Shown one piece after another: positions 9,723 through 17,439 of a stretch of DNA of 64,000 bases. Position numbers and translations under genes: made by a program. Source of the DNA: JAXMAR01 sp046350295 (GTDB taxonomy: Bacteria; Planctomycetota; Planctomycetia; Gemmatales; Gemmataceae). The notes beneath the pieces are model-generated. The model saw only the letters and a program-made list of their open reading frames with translations, searched no databases and was not told the DNA's origin. The first letter of the stretch is position 1. Every line of letters starts with the position of its first letter. Location: positions 1-64,000 of the forward strand of contig JAXMAR010000017.1 in the NCBI GenBank assembly GCA_046350295.1, written 5' to 3'.

Positions 9723-10048
9723 GTGTCCGTCACTCTTCAAGCTGAGCCTCCACCGTTGCGCGAAGACGCCGATGGCGCCCTGCGCGTCGGTTCCTCGCGC
9801 GTGCTTCTGGAACTCGTGATTCACGCCTTTCAGGACGGCGCGACCCCGAAACGATCGTGCAGCGATACGACACTCTCAATCTGCCCGACGTGTACGGCGT
9901 GATTGTCTATTTCCTCCGGCATCGGGCCGAAATCGAAGATCTCGCAAGACGCGACGAGAAGGCCGAAGAGGTGCGCGATCGTATTGAAAGCCGCCAGGGT
10001 GACCTTAACGAGATTCGCGCTCGGTTGATGGCCCGAAGACAAGGATGA
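9723..10048 (+). pseudogene. DUF433-family antitoxin, one frameshift
   Basis: A predicted antitoxin of about 108 residues with a GTG start at 9723. The N-terminus reads LREDADGALRVGSSRVLLEL and continues HAFQDGATP, typical of DUF433, where a short beta-strand pair leads into a helix-turn-helix. One base is missing near 9843; in the next frame the protein continues TIVQRYDTLNLPDVYGVIVY and ends in a charged helix (RDEKAEEVRDRIESRQGDLN). DUF433 proteins usually bind DNA and neutralise a PIN-like DUF5615 toxin encoded directly downstream, as here, 9 bases away. The module would normally repress its own promoter. Confidence 0.75.
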
Positions 10049-10057
10049 GCATGGCGC

Positions 10058-10273
10058 ATGCTCCGCTTCCTCGCCGACGAGAACTTCAACGGCGATATCG
10101 TGCGCGGGCTGCTCCTACGTCGCCCTGATCTCGGAGCCAATGCCAGGTGTGTTTGTCTCGGCGACCGGTTTCCAGTTGGACGGGCAATTGAGGAAACGCT
10201 CTTGGTCGTCGAATGCTCCGAAGCGCCGGATTGGCAAGGACGAGCCGTTCACCTGCCCCTCAACCATACGTAG
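10058..10273 (+). pseudogene. DUF5615 PIN-like toxin remnant, central part deleted
   Basis: Only 71 codons remain, against roughly 110-120 for the family. The N-terminus is intact (MLRFLADENFNGDIVRGLLL) and so is the C-terminus (RFPVGRAIEETLLVVECSEA, ending HLPL). The block between them, which carries the remaining acidic active-site residues of PIN-like proteins, is missing, and the sense frame PMPGVFV just before the C-terminal part is shifted by one base. DUF5615 toxins are putative RNases. This copy can hardly be active. The gene follows the DUF433 antitoxin by 9 bases, so it is the decayed half of a toxin-antitoxin pair. Confidence 0.75.
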
Positions 10274-10311
10274 CGAAAAAAACGGCCGGAGGCGCCACGC
10301 CCCCGGCCGTT
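10274..10311 (-). terminator. rho-independent terminator
   Basis: On the minus strand, AACGGCCGG and CCGGCCGTT (10303-10311 and 10281-10289) pair around a GC-rich loop and are followed by a run of T (the A run at 10275-10282). It lies 20 bases after the stop of the 145-residue secreted protein gene, and between convergent genes it may work in both directions. Confidence 0.8.
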
Positions 10312-10330
10312 GTTCATTTCAAGCGCCGTC

Positions 10331-10768
10331 TTACTCCTCCTCCTCGAGCGCCTTGAGAAACGTCAGCGTCTCGTTCTGGAGATAACCGGGTCCGGGCAAG
10401 GTCGCCCAGCGGCCGGTCAGGCGCGGGCCCGACTCGATCTTATAGACGTTCACGCCGCGGATGGTTCCCCTTTCGCCGGGCAGCATCCAGCTGGCGGAAA
10501 AGGTGTCTCCTTGCCGGATGGCGACGCCGGTGAACGTCGCGCCCCCCGTCACCATCCACTGGATGACGTAGATGTCTTTCTTCTTGGAGATGACGGCGAC
10601 GCCCGAGTAGGCTTTGCCGCCGACCTCCTGTCCCTTGCAGGTGTAGAAACCGCTCAGGTCGCCGACCTCATCTTTCAGGGCGGCCTTTTCGCTACGGCTC
10701 GGCGCCACCTTGTCGGACGGATTGAACAGTCCGGTCGTGGCCAGGGCGAGAAGCATGTGTTGGAGCAT
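10331..10768 (-). CDS. small secreted hypothetical protein
   Basis: A 145-residue protein with a weak N-terminal hydrophobic stretch (HMLLALATTGLF), then a beta-rich domain: LSGFYTCKGQEVGGKAYSG, VAVISKKKDIYVIQW, TFTGVAIRQGDTFSASW, RGVNVYKIESGPRLTGRW. The repeated 'Gly-hydrophobic-Tyr/Ile-polar' pattern resembles small lipocalin-like barrels often annotated as hypothetical proteins in Gemmata relatives. It ends in an acidic tail (EEEE). The single Cys does not suggest disulfides. It is followed by a strong terminator and stands alone. Confidence 0.7.
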   Translation of the reverse strand: MLQHMLLALATTGLFNPSDKVAPSRSEKAALKDEVGDLSGFYTCKGQEVGGKAYSGVAVISKKKDIYVIQWMVTGGATFTGVAIRQGDTFSASWMLPGERGTIRGVNVYKIESGPRLTGRWATLPGPGYLQNETLTFLKALEEEE

Positions 10769-11076
10769 GAGGGGGGAACTCCTTCCCCAAAAAAGTGAAC
10801 TCGAAACGGGCCAGTCGAGCCCGCGCCGCCCTCGTGGCCGCGCTCGGCGTCGAACAAACTAGTTTATCTTAGCCAGGAAAGGGAACCTGGGAGAAGAGGA
10901 GTTTTGGGAAAGTCCCCCGCGCGCCGCAGCAATGTTCTCTCGTGCCATAAAAAAAACGCGGCGTGAACGCATCGCGCTCACGCCGCGGAAAGGCGTCGAT
11001 CCGGTTCTCCGAAAGAGCGAGCTTCGGCCGGGAGGGCGGCCGGGAGGGCGAGGCTCCTGCCGAGCCCAATCGAGGT
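10769..11076. other. intergenic region between two minus-strand genes
   Basis: A 308-base gap. It holds the psuG terminator (10949-10987) and, at about 11041-11070, the segment GGGAGGGCGAGGCTCCTGCC, which has the look of an interspersed planctomycete repeat. Nothing else was recognised. Confidence 0.5.
10949..10987 (-). terminator. rho-independent terminator of psuG
   Basis: Arms CGCGGCGTGA (10957-10966) and TCACGCCGCG (10978-10987) form a perfect 10-bp stem. Read on the minus strand the stem is followed by eight T. It lies 90 bases beyond the psuG stop. Confidence 0.85.
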
Positions 11077-11997
11077 CTAATCATTCGCGCCGGCGTGCAG
11101 CGACCGCGCCACCTGGGCCGCCAGCCGGGCGTTGGCGATCACCAGCGCATGGTTGGCGCGCAGCGTCTGACCGTGCGTGATCTCGTGCAGCTTGGAGAGA
11201 AGGAACGGCGTCAACTCCTTGCCGCGCACGCCTTCGCCGACCGCGTCCCGTTCCGCCTCCGAGAGCGCGCTCATGAAGGTGTCCGGCGCCAGCGCCACCG
11301 TCCCCTCGATCGGCTGGGCCAGAACAACGCCGCAACCGCCCAGTTCCCAGTGAGCGCGGCAGATGTCGGCGGCCTGTCGCGCGGAATCGACGCGCGCCGT
11401 GAGACGTTGCCCGCTCGATTGCACGTAGAAGGCGGGAAACTCGTCGGTGCCGAAGCCGAGGACGGGAACGCCCGCGGTTTCGAGCAGTTCGAGAGTGCGC
11501 GGGATGTCGAGGATGCTCTTGGCCCCGGCGCAGACGACCGCGACGGGCGTACGCGACAACTCCGCGATGTCGGCCGAGATGTCCCAGGGATGCGTCGTAT
11601 CGGGATGAGCGCCGCCGATGCCGCCGGTCGCGAGGATGCGGACACCCGCCTTCGCCGCCAGCGCCATGGTGGCGGCGACCGTGGTCGAGGCGGTGAAACG
11701 CATGGCGACCGCGGTGGCCAGATCGCGGCGGCTCGCCTTGACCACGTTCTTGCAGCGGGCCAGCCCTTCCAGCTCCGCCTCGCAAAGGCCGACCGTCGGC
11801 CGGCCGTCGAGCACGGCGATGGTCGCCGGCAGCGCCCCTTCGGCGCGGACGGCCGCTTCGGAATCGCGCGCCGTCTCGAGGTTCAGAGGCCAGGGAAGTC
11901 CATGCGCGATGAGGGTGGATTCGAGAGCGACAACGGGGCGGCGCTGCTGAATCGCCGCGGCCACATCGGCCCGGATCTGCAACCGCGAACGAGACAT
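11077..11997 (-). CDS. psuG: pseudouridine-5'-phosphate glycosidase (PsuG)
   Basis: PsuG breaks the C-C glycosidic bond of pseudouridine 5'-phosphate to give uracil and ribose 5-phosphate (reversibly). The 306-residue protein has the family signatures VALESTLIAHGLPWPLNLET at the N-terminus, TVGLCEAELE, a Gly-rich stretch ATGGIGGAHP, VCAGAKSILDIPRTLE with the Lys candidate for catalysis, and GFGTDEFPAFYV. Length is normal. The start at 11997 is supported by GGGAGGGAT upstream; an in-frame upstream ATG would add 40 residues that are not part of the family. The usual companion kinase gene psuK is not adjacent. A clear terminator follows. Confidence 0.94.
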   Translation of the reverse strand: MSRSRLQIRADVAAAIQQRRPVVALESTLIAHGLPWPLNLETARDSEAAVRAEGALPATIAVLDGRPTVGLCEAELEGLARCKNVVKASRRDLATAVAMRFTASTTVAATMALAAKAGVRILATGGIGGAHPDTTHPWDISADIAELSRTPVAVVCAGAKSILDIPRTLELLETAGVPVLGFGTDEFPAFYVQSSGQRLTARVDSARQAADICRAHWELGGCGVVLAQPIEGTVALAPDTFMSALSEAERDAVGEGVRGKELTPFLLSKLHEITHGQTLRANHALVIANARLAAQVARSLHAGAND

Positions 11998-12193
11998 CCG
12001 ATCCCTCCCTTCCTGGCAAGCCGCCCCGCTTTCTGGGCGACGGCTCGGGATTGCGGGTGTGCGAGTCGTTGAAGGATATGCGCTTACCAGGATGGGGCAG
12101 CGGCGCGGAAAACGCAAACGAAAAAAATCACGTTTGGTCTCCGCGCCGGAGCGAAGCCGTTCAGGCGAGGTCGCTCGATCGTCGCCGACCCGC

Positions 12194-14393
12194 TCAGGCG
12201 GCCGAACCGGCGCCGCCCTCCTTGCTGATGGAATGCCCGGTCTTCAACCCCGCCACGAACCAGACGAGGGCGATGGCGCCGAGAGCGAAGACGGTGTCCC
12301 CCGGCACGCGCAGCCAGCGCAGCACCTGCATGACCTCGGTGTGCGTGAACTCGGGGCTGCGCGCGTACCAGTAACCCTGGTCCACCGAGGCCCAGGTCTG
12401 CATCAGGCCGACCGGCAAGAGACTCAGCACGCACATCGCCATCAAGCCGATGTTCATCGACCAGAAGGCGAACTTGAGCGTCCCTTCCTTCCAGACGAGG
12501 CCCGGAATGAGCGCCCGCAGACACATGAGCATCAAACCGATGCCCAGCATCCCGTACACGCCGAACAGGGCCGCATGGCCGTGCACCGGCGTCGTGTTCA
12601 AGCCTTGCATGTAGTAAAGCGCGATCGGCGGGTTGATCATGAAGCCGAACAGCCCGGCCCCCACCATGTTCCAGAACGCCACCGCCACGAAGAAATAAAT
12701 CGGCCATTTGTACTTGCGCACCCAGGCCGTCGCCTTCGACATGCGCAGGTCTTCCAGCGCCGGATACGCGACCATGATCAACGGCACAACCTCCAGGGCG
12801 CTGAACACCGAGCCCCAGGCGATAGCCACCGTGGGCGTGCCCGCAAAATAGAGATGGTGCAGCGTGCCGATGATCCCGCCGGCCAGGAAGATCGTGGCCG
12901 AGAGCAACGAGGCCTCCGCCGCCAGGCGCGGCGTCACGAGGTTGAGACGGGCGAAGAAGAACGCGATCACGGCCGTCGCAAAGACCTCGAAGAAACCCTC
13001 CACCCACAAATGGACCACCCACCAGCGCCAGTACTCGACCACGGAGAGGTGCGTGTGCTGGCCCCAGGCGAAGCCCGCGGCGTAGAAGAGGCCGATGGCG
13101 GTCGAGGCCATCAGGAAGATCAGCAAGAGGCTCTTCTGATCGCCGGGCCGCTGGAGGGCCGGGCGGACGACGCGGACGACGAGATACAGCCAGAGCAGCA
13201 GGCCGATGAAGAGGGCGATCTGCCAGACTCGGCCCAGGTCGATGTACTCGTACCCTTGATGGCCGGAAATAAAAGGAGGCCGTCTCCGAGAAGGTGGTTC
13301 TGCACGCTCAGCCATTGCCCGACCGACCCCGCGACCACGACGAGCAGGGCGACGAGCAGCAGTTCACCCCGAAGTTTCTGCCGCCAGAGCTCGGCCCCGC
13401 TGACGAGGCGGCCGATGAACAGGCCGGCCAGCCAGGTATTGGCGATCCACAGCACGCCGAGCTGCAAATGCCAGGTGCGGGTGACGCAGCAGGGCAGCCA
13501 GCTCGGCAGCGGGATGTAGAGCCGTCCCCTTCCCGCACGCCGTAATGGGCGGTGATGACGCCCAGCAGGATTTGCACCAGGATCATCGCCGCCACGACGA
13601 AATACTTGATCGTCGCTTGCTGCGACGGGGTCGCTTGCCAGCCGAGGATGGGATCGACCTGCAGCTCCTGGCCCTCCTCTTGCCTGGGACGCGTACCACC
13701 ACCATGGCCGTCCCCGCGAGCAGCGTGATGACGCTGGTCCAGACAACGGCCTCCCCGGTCGGCCGGTTGCTATCCAGCGGCTCATGCGGCCAGTTGCTCG
13801 TGTAGGAGATGTCCCGGCCGGGGCGGTTCGTGGAAGCCGCCGAGGTCCAGAAGAAGGCGGCCGGCAACTGTAGCCCGGGTCACGCGCGTTCTTCGGGATG
13901 GCGTAATCGGCGTTTCCGTTGCCGAACACCTCCGCATAGTGCCGCATGTTGGACTCGAACGCCCGGGCCCGCACCGCGTCGACGGTGACAGTGTTCGACG
14001 CCGCGTCGAACGTGTTCGTCCGCAGCAACTGCTCCAGGCCTTCTGCAGCCGGGCCTGGTCCTCGCCCCCGATCCGGTCATAGTCTTTGCCGAACGCGGAG
14101 CGGGCCCATTCGTTCAGGATGAAAACGCATTCCCGGTGCAGCCAGTCCGCCGTCAGTCGGGGCGCCACGCAGCTCCCGTGCCCCCAGATCGAGCCGACCT
14201 CCATGCCGCCCATCGCCTGCCAGACGTTCTGGCCCCGGCCGATGTCCCCGTCCGGAATGACCGTCTTGCCATCCGTCGTGACGACCTTGTCCGGTATCGG
14301 GGGCGCCTCTTGATAGATGCGCGTGCCGACCCAGCCGAGGACAAAAAACGAAAACAGCAACACTGCGGCAAAAGCCAGCCAGAGCTTTTTCAT
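12194..14393 (-). pseudogene. norZ: quinol-dependent nitric oxide reductase (qNOR/NorZ), multiple frameshifts
   Basis: A large membrane enzyme that reduces NO to N2O with quinol. The fused N-terminal domain begins MKKLWLAFAAVLLFSFFVLG and continues with the periplasmic GQNVWQAMGGMEVGSIWGHG. In other frames follow FGNGNADYAIPKNARDPG, DISYTSNWPHEPLDSNRPTG, IKYFVVAAMILVQILLGVI and NTWLAGLFIGRLVSGAELW. The NorB-like helices are intact from 13315: HTHLSVVEYWRWWVVHLWVE (heme/iron ligand region), GGIIGTLHHLYFAG, and TTPVHGHAALFGVYGMLGIG (heme ligands). About six indels lie between 13200 and 14050; the conserved motifs on both sides of each point to sequence errors. About 730 residues in all. Function would be NO detoxification or denitrification. 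Confidence 0.85.
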
Positions 14394-14602
14394 GGTCCGC
14401 TTCCTCCGTTCGACATCCGGGACGCGGCCGACGAATGCACGACGCCCGGCCACGCCAGGGCTGCGGTGGGACGAGCGCGGAGCGGCGTGCGTCGGCCTTC
14501 AACAGGCCGATGAGCATGGTTCTATCATTGTTCGCGGGAAACCGGCGAACGGCGAGGGCATCCGACGCGCCCGAGTCGATTCGCGCACCGCCACGAGCGC
14601 CC

Positions 14603-14628
14603 AAAAAAAAAAAAGCCGGCGCCGGCTT
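14603..14628 (-). terminator. terminator-like palindrome with A/T tract, orphan
   Basis: A run of 12 A (14603-14614) overlaps the perfect palindrome AAGCCGGCGCCGGCTT (14613-14628). Read on the minus strand this is a GC-rich stem followed by T. No minus-strand gene was found that would end here, so its role is open. Confidence 0.35.
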
Positions 14629-14636
14629 GTCTATGA

Positions 14637-14650
14637 ACAGACAGGTCTGT
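14637..14650. promoter_or_regulatory. TetR operator upstream of the regulator gene
   Basis: ACAGAC-AG-GTCTGT, a 6-2-6 palindrome 11 bases before the ATG of the TetR gene, followed by ATAC. The same arms recur at 15232-15245. Confidence 0.7.
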
Positions 14651-14661
14651 ATACTTCAGGC

Positions 14662-15231
14662 ATGGGACGCAAACGAGAAACCTCGGACGCTCGGCAACGC
14701 ATCCTGGAAACCGCCGACCGCGTTCCTGCAGGACGGCGACGTGGGCGTCGACCGGATCATCGCCGAAGCCGGCGCCAAGATGAGCCTGTACAAGCGTTTC
14801 CCGTCCAAGGACGACTTGATCCCTGTACCCTGAAGCACCGGGAGGAAAGCGTGCTGGGTTCTTCAGGTAGCCCTGGAGCGTCATGGCAAGAAGATAAAGG
14901 ACCCGCAGGCCTTCTTCGCCGCCTTGAAGGACCTCGTCGAAGCGGAGTTCCGCGGCTGCCCTTTTCGGGAACGCCACGCCGTCGAACTCGCCGATCCCGG
15001 CCACCCAGCGCCGAATTCGTCCGCAGGCACAAGCTTGGCCATTCCGGCGAGTTCTTGCGGCGATCGAAGACCGTTGGCAAGGCGGCAGGGTAGCCCGCCG
15101 TCACGCTCCTGGTCGGCGCCCTGATCACGCCGTGATCGGCGCCCCCGACGCCGCCGACGCGTGTGCGTGACGCCGCCTTGAAACTGCTCGCCGAAGAAGG
15201 GGCCCGTAGCCTTTTCTTGGTCGCGTTATAG
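14662..15231 (+). pseudogene. TetR/AcrR family repressor, frameshifted
   Basis: A TetR-type transcriptional repressor of about 190 residues broken by several indels. The DNA-binding domain reads MGRKRETSDARQRILETADR, then in the next frame FLQDGDVGVDRIIAEAG and AKMSLYKRFPSKDDLI, which is the usual helix-turn-helix with the SLYKRFPSK recognition part. The ligand-binding domain continues in further frames: KDPQAFFAALKDLVEAEFRG, RRHKLGHSGEFLR, and ALKLLAEEGARSLFLV before the stop. Palindromic operators precede the gene and lie just after it, in front of the AhpD-like gene, so it probably represses both. The inducer is unknown. Confidence 0.75.
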
Positions 15232-15245
15232 ACAGACCTGTCTGT
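15232..15245. promoter_or_regulatory. TetR operator upstream of the AhpD-like gene
   Basis: ACAGAC-CT-GTCTGT, with the same arms as the site at 14637-14650 and also followed by ATAC. It begins right at the end of the TetR gene and 29 bases before the first ATG of the next gene. Confidence 0.7.
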
Positions 15246-15273
15246 ATACACTGTTCAGTCGCCACCGCCCGCC

Positions 15274-15838
15274 ATGGTGGTAGGCGGCGACCCGGCTGGC
15301 TGCGAGGAGTTCGACGGAACGTATCACCCCATCGCCCGCGCCGCTGGGGCCGGGCCAAGGGAGTTGCTCGATGCCGTGAAGGCCAGGCTCGGCATCGTCC
15401 CCAACATGGCCCGCGCGCGCCCCCGTCCTCGAAGCCTACTTGGGCTTCATCAGCGCCCCTGGGCGGGCAAGCTGCCGGGACGAGTGCGGGAGCAACTGGC
15501 CCTGGACGTGGGCGAGGCCAGCCACTGCGACTACTGCGTGTCCGCCCATTCTTTGCTGGGCAAGCAGACGGGTCTCAACGACCGGGATATCCTCGACAGC
15601 CGCCGAGCGGCCTCCCGCCAACGAGGCCGACGTGCTTGCTTCGCTTCGCCCGCACGGTGATCGAGAAGAAAAGGTGGTCAGGAACGCCGACGTTGCCGCC
15701 GTCCGTGCCGCCGGCTACGGGGACGCCGAGATCGCGGAGGTCGTGGCCCACGTCGGGTTGAACGTCTTCACGAACTACTTCAACAACGTGGCGCGAACCC
15801 CGCTCGACTTCCCCAAGGCCCCGGCCCTTGCCGCGTGA
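15274..15838 (+). pseudogene. carboxymuconolactone decarboxylase/AhpD-like protein, frameshifted
   Basis: Belongs to the CMD/AhpD fold, probably an alkylhydroperoxidase-type reductase. Diagnostic parts are LLDAVKARLGIVPNMARA, REQLALDVGEASHCDYCVSA and HSLLGKQTGL: the E-x(n)-CxxC-x3-H redox motif is complete. After shifts near 15420 and 15610 the frame continues RNADVAAVRAAGYGDAEIAE, VVAHVGLNVFTNYFNN and ends in PKAPALAA, which fits the C-terminus of the family. The exact start is uncertain because the first 15 or so residues do not look like the usual N-terminus. It is controlled by the TetR protein encoded just upstream if the operator assignment is right, a common arrangement for such enzymes. 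Confidence 0.75.
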
Positions 15839-15843
15839 GTCCC

Positions 15844-15945
15844 CGGCGTGCGCGATTCTGCAGCGAGGCGTAGCGGAACTCGCCAGAGTTCCGAGTGCCA
15901 GGCGGAAGTCTGGCGACTTCCGCTACAGCAGATTCGCGCACGCCG
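15844..15945. repeat. nested palindromic repeat element (REP-like)
   Basis: Outer arms 15844-15861 and 15928-15945 match at 17 of 18 positions (CGGCGTGCGCGA...). Inside are two smaller hairpins, CGGAACT/AGTTCCG (about 15872-15892) and CGGAAGTC/GACTTCCG (about 15903-15922), and GTAGCGGAA pairs with the second half too. It follows the AhpD-like gene and looks like a mobile or interspersed palindrome. Confidence 0.65.
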
Positions 15946-15954
15946 TTTTAACAG

Positions 15955-15983
15955 ACACGGCCTGCCCGAAAGGCAGGCCGTGT
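15955..15983 (-). terminator. probable ssrA terminator
   Basis: Perfect 12-bp arms ACACGGCCTGCC and GGCAGGCCGTGT around a 5-base loop, 30 bases beyond the ssrA 3' end. The following bases on the minus strand (TGTTAAAA) hold only a weak T tract. Confidence 0.55.
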
Positions 15984-16012
15984 CCCTTGAAATGCGGACC
16001 GCCTGATGAAAG

Positions 16013-16409
16013 TGGAGGCGCCGGGAATTGAACCCGGGTCTCGGTGTACTTCAGCGCCGGCGTCTACGTGTGTAGCCTGTCATTTCCGGCGGGCGTTACC
16101 CGCCACGTTCATCGCGGCGGACCTGAGCAAGCAAGGGCCGTCCGCGACTAACCGGTTGTGGTTTTTGACCGAGGCCGCCCCCGGTAGCGGCCCACCTCGC
16201 GATGGACCCGGGCCCCGGCGATCCCGATTTGGCGACAGAAATCACGGCGTCTCGGGCGAACCCCATGAAATCCGGGTTGCGTTGTTACGCAGCCATGCTG
16301 AATTGAGGTTCAGCAATTAAAGTTTTGATCAGATTTTTACGTGGCCGTCTGATCAACCACGACACGCGACCAAACGCCTCCCATACCCGATCGAAACCAG
16401 ATCGCCCCC
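16013..16409 (-). ncRNA. ssrA: transfer-messenger RNA (tmRNA), tag AEPQFSMAA
   Basis: A one-piece tmRNA of about 397 nt that rescues stalled ribosomes. The 5' end GGGGGCG (16409-16403) pairs with the 3' strand CGCCTCC (16020-16014), and is followed by TCTGGTTTCGATCGGG, the usual D-like part. The T arm is CCCGGGTTCAATTCCCGG. A pseudoknot precedes the tag: CGTGG/CCACG and TGATCAGA/TCTGATCA interlock, with the GTAAAAA turn. The tag codons run from GCT at 16314 to the TAA at 16287-16285 and read AEPQFSMAA. CCA is not encoded. From memory the tag is close to that of Gemmata. Confidence 0.93.
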
Positions 16410-16703
16410 AAGGTCGTCGACTCGCTCCGCGAGTTGACAGGCCGAAGGCCTTGCGGGAAGCCACGCCTCGCGGCGAAGAAGGCTTCCACGCGGTTCCTTG
16501 ATTCTATCGGCTTGAATGCCATGCAGACAAGAATTTAGAGTCATCGAATGCCGAAGACGATTCGGCGGAAGGACCGACACTGTCTTGAAGCGGACTCTGG
16601 CACAGGACGAAAGTGAGAGCGGGGAGCCTTCCCATCACGAAAACCCCAATATCCCCATCCGGTCTCGCAATACAATGACGTATTGTTGGGCCTGGAGGGC
16701 GCC
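16410..16703. other. intergenic region upstream of ssrA
   Basis: A gap of 294 bases between ssrA and a short gene remnant. It must contain the ssrA promoter, but no convincing minus-strand -35/-10 pair was found. A small inverted repeat CAATAC-AATGAC-GTATTG lies near 16667-16685, ahead of the remnant. Confidence 0.4.
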
Positions 16704-16840
16704 ATGACTGCTCGCAATCAACTTGACCGAGAAGACGTCGCCTGTCGTGGGCGAGAGATCTTCGAACGACGCATTTTTCCCTTTCTCAAACCTGAGGACG
16801 AGGACAAGTTCGTCGCCATCGATGTCGAGTCCGCGCAATC
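16704..16840 (+). pseudogene. truncated small protein (5' fragment)
   Basis: Only the first ~45 codons have coding character: MTARNQLDREDV, GREIFERRIFPFLKPEDEDK, FVAIDVES. The pattern 'GREIYE.RI.P.. .PED.GKFV.ID.E.G' is typical of a family of ~90-residue bacterial proteins often encoded beside DUF4926- or aspartyl-protease-like genes, where the sequence would continue YEID. Here it stops matching after DVES and runs into the 3' flank of the VOC gene on the other strand. So a 5' half has been retained and the rest lost. The function of the family is not known. Confidence 0.5.
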
Positions 16841-16878
16841 GCTTCTCGACACAGGCTTCATGGGCGCCCTCACGACTG

Positions 16879-17292
16879 TCATGATCCCGGCGGCGAGCAC
16901 AGCTCCACCACGTGCCCATCCGGGTCCATCACGAAAACCTGGATGTACCCGTCCGGCCGCGGCTTCGGCGGTCCCAGCACCGGGACCTTCAACTCCTCCA
17001 GTCGCGGCACGATCGCCCGCGCGTCGTCGACGAGAAACGCGAAGTGATGGGTCCGGCTCGTCCGCCGCTCCAGCGGCACGAGGTTCCCCGCCGGCCCAGA
17101 GCCGTCGTATTCAAGGATGAGGTGAATCTGCGTCACCCCCGCCTGGAACCACGAGCCCGCAAAAGAGAACGCCGGCCGTGGAACCTCGCGCATGCCGAGG
17201 ACGTCGACATAGAAGCGGCGCGAACGCTCCAGGTCCTTGACGACCAGGGTAACGTGGTCGAGCGATTTGACGCGGATGGGGGCTGCGCTCAT
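16879..17292 (-). CDS. VOC (glyoxalase/dioxygenase superfamily) protein
   Basis: A 137-residue single-domain vicinal-oxygen-chelate protein. Two beta-alpha-beta-beta-beta modules are visible: LDHVTLVVKDLERSRRFYVD with GMREVP and IHLILEYDG, then THHFAFLVDDARAIVPRLEE with VFVMDPDGHVVELCSP. Candidate metal ligands are the His in DHVTL, the Glu in ILEY, the His in HHFAF and the Glu in VVEL. The C-terminal Y/F-V-x-DPDGH-x-VEL motif is typical of glyoxalase I, fosfomycin-resistance-type and dioxygenase-type members. The substrate cannot be assigned. The gene stands alone on this strand. Confidence 0.88.
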   Translation of the reverse strand: MSAAPIRVKSLDHVTLVVKDLERSRRFYVDVLGMREVPRPAFSFAGSWFQAGVTQIHLILEYDGSGPAGNLVPLERRTSRTHHFAFLVDDARAIVPRLEELKVPVLGPPKPRPDGYIQVFVMDPDGHVVELCSPPGS

Positions 17293-17439
17293 GGCATTTC
17301 CTTTGGGCGGGGTTATTCTAACAGGGGGCGCGGCGGTAGATCAGCGCTGCACCAGTTCGGCGCGCGGCGTCCGAAATCGCGCTCAAGGTCGACGCTAGCG
17401 TCGACCCTGGTAACAACGTGTTCAAGCATTTCTGCTATC

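Noticed and set aside
16410..16470. ssrA promoter with TTGACA at 16434
   Set aside because: The TTGACA is on the plus strand, whereas ssrA is on the minus strand.
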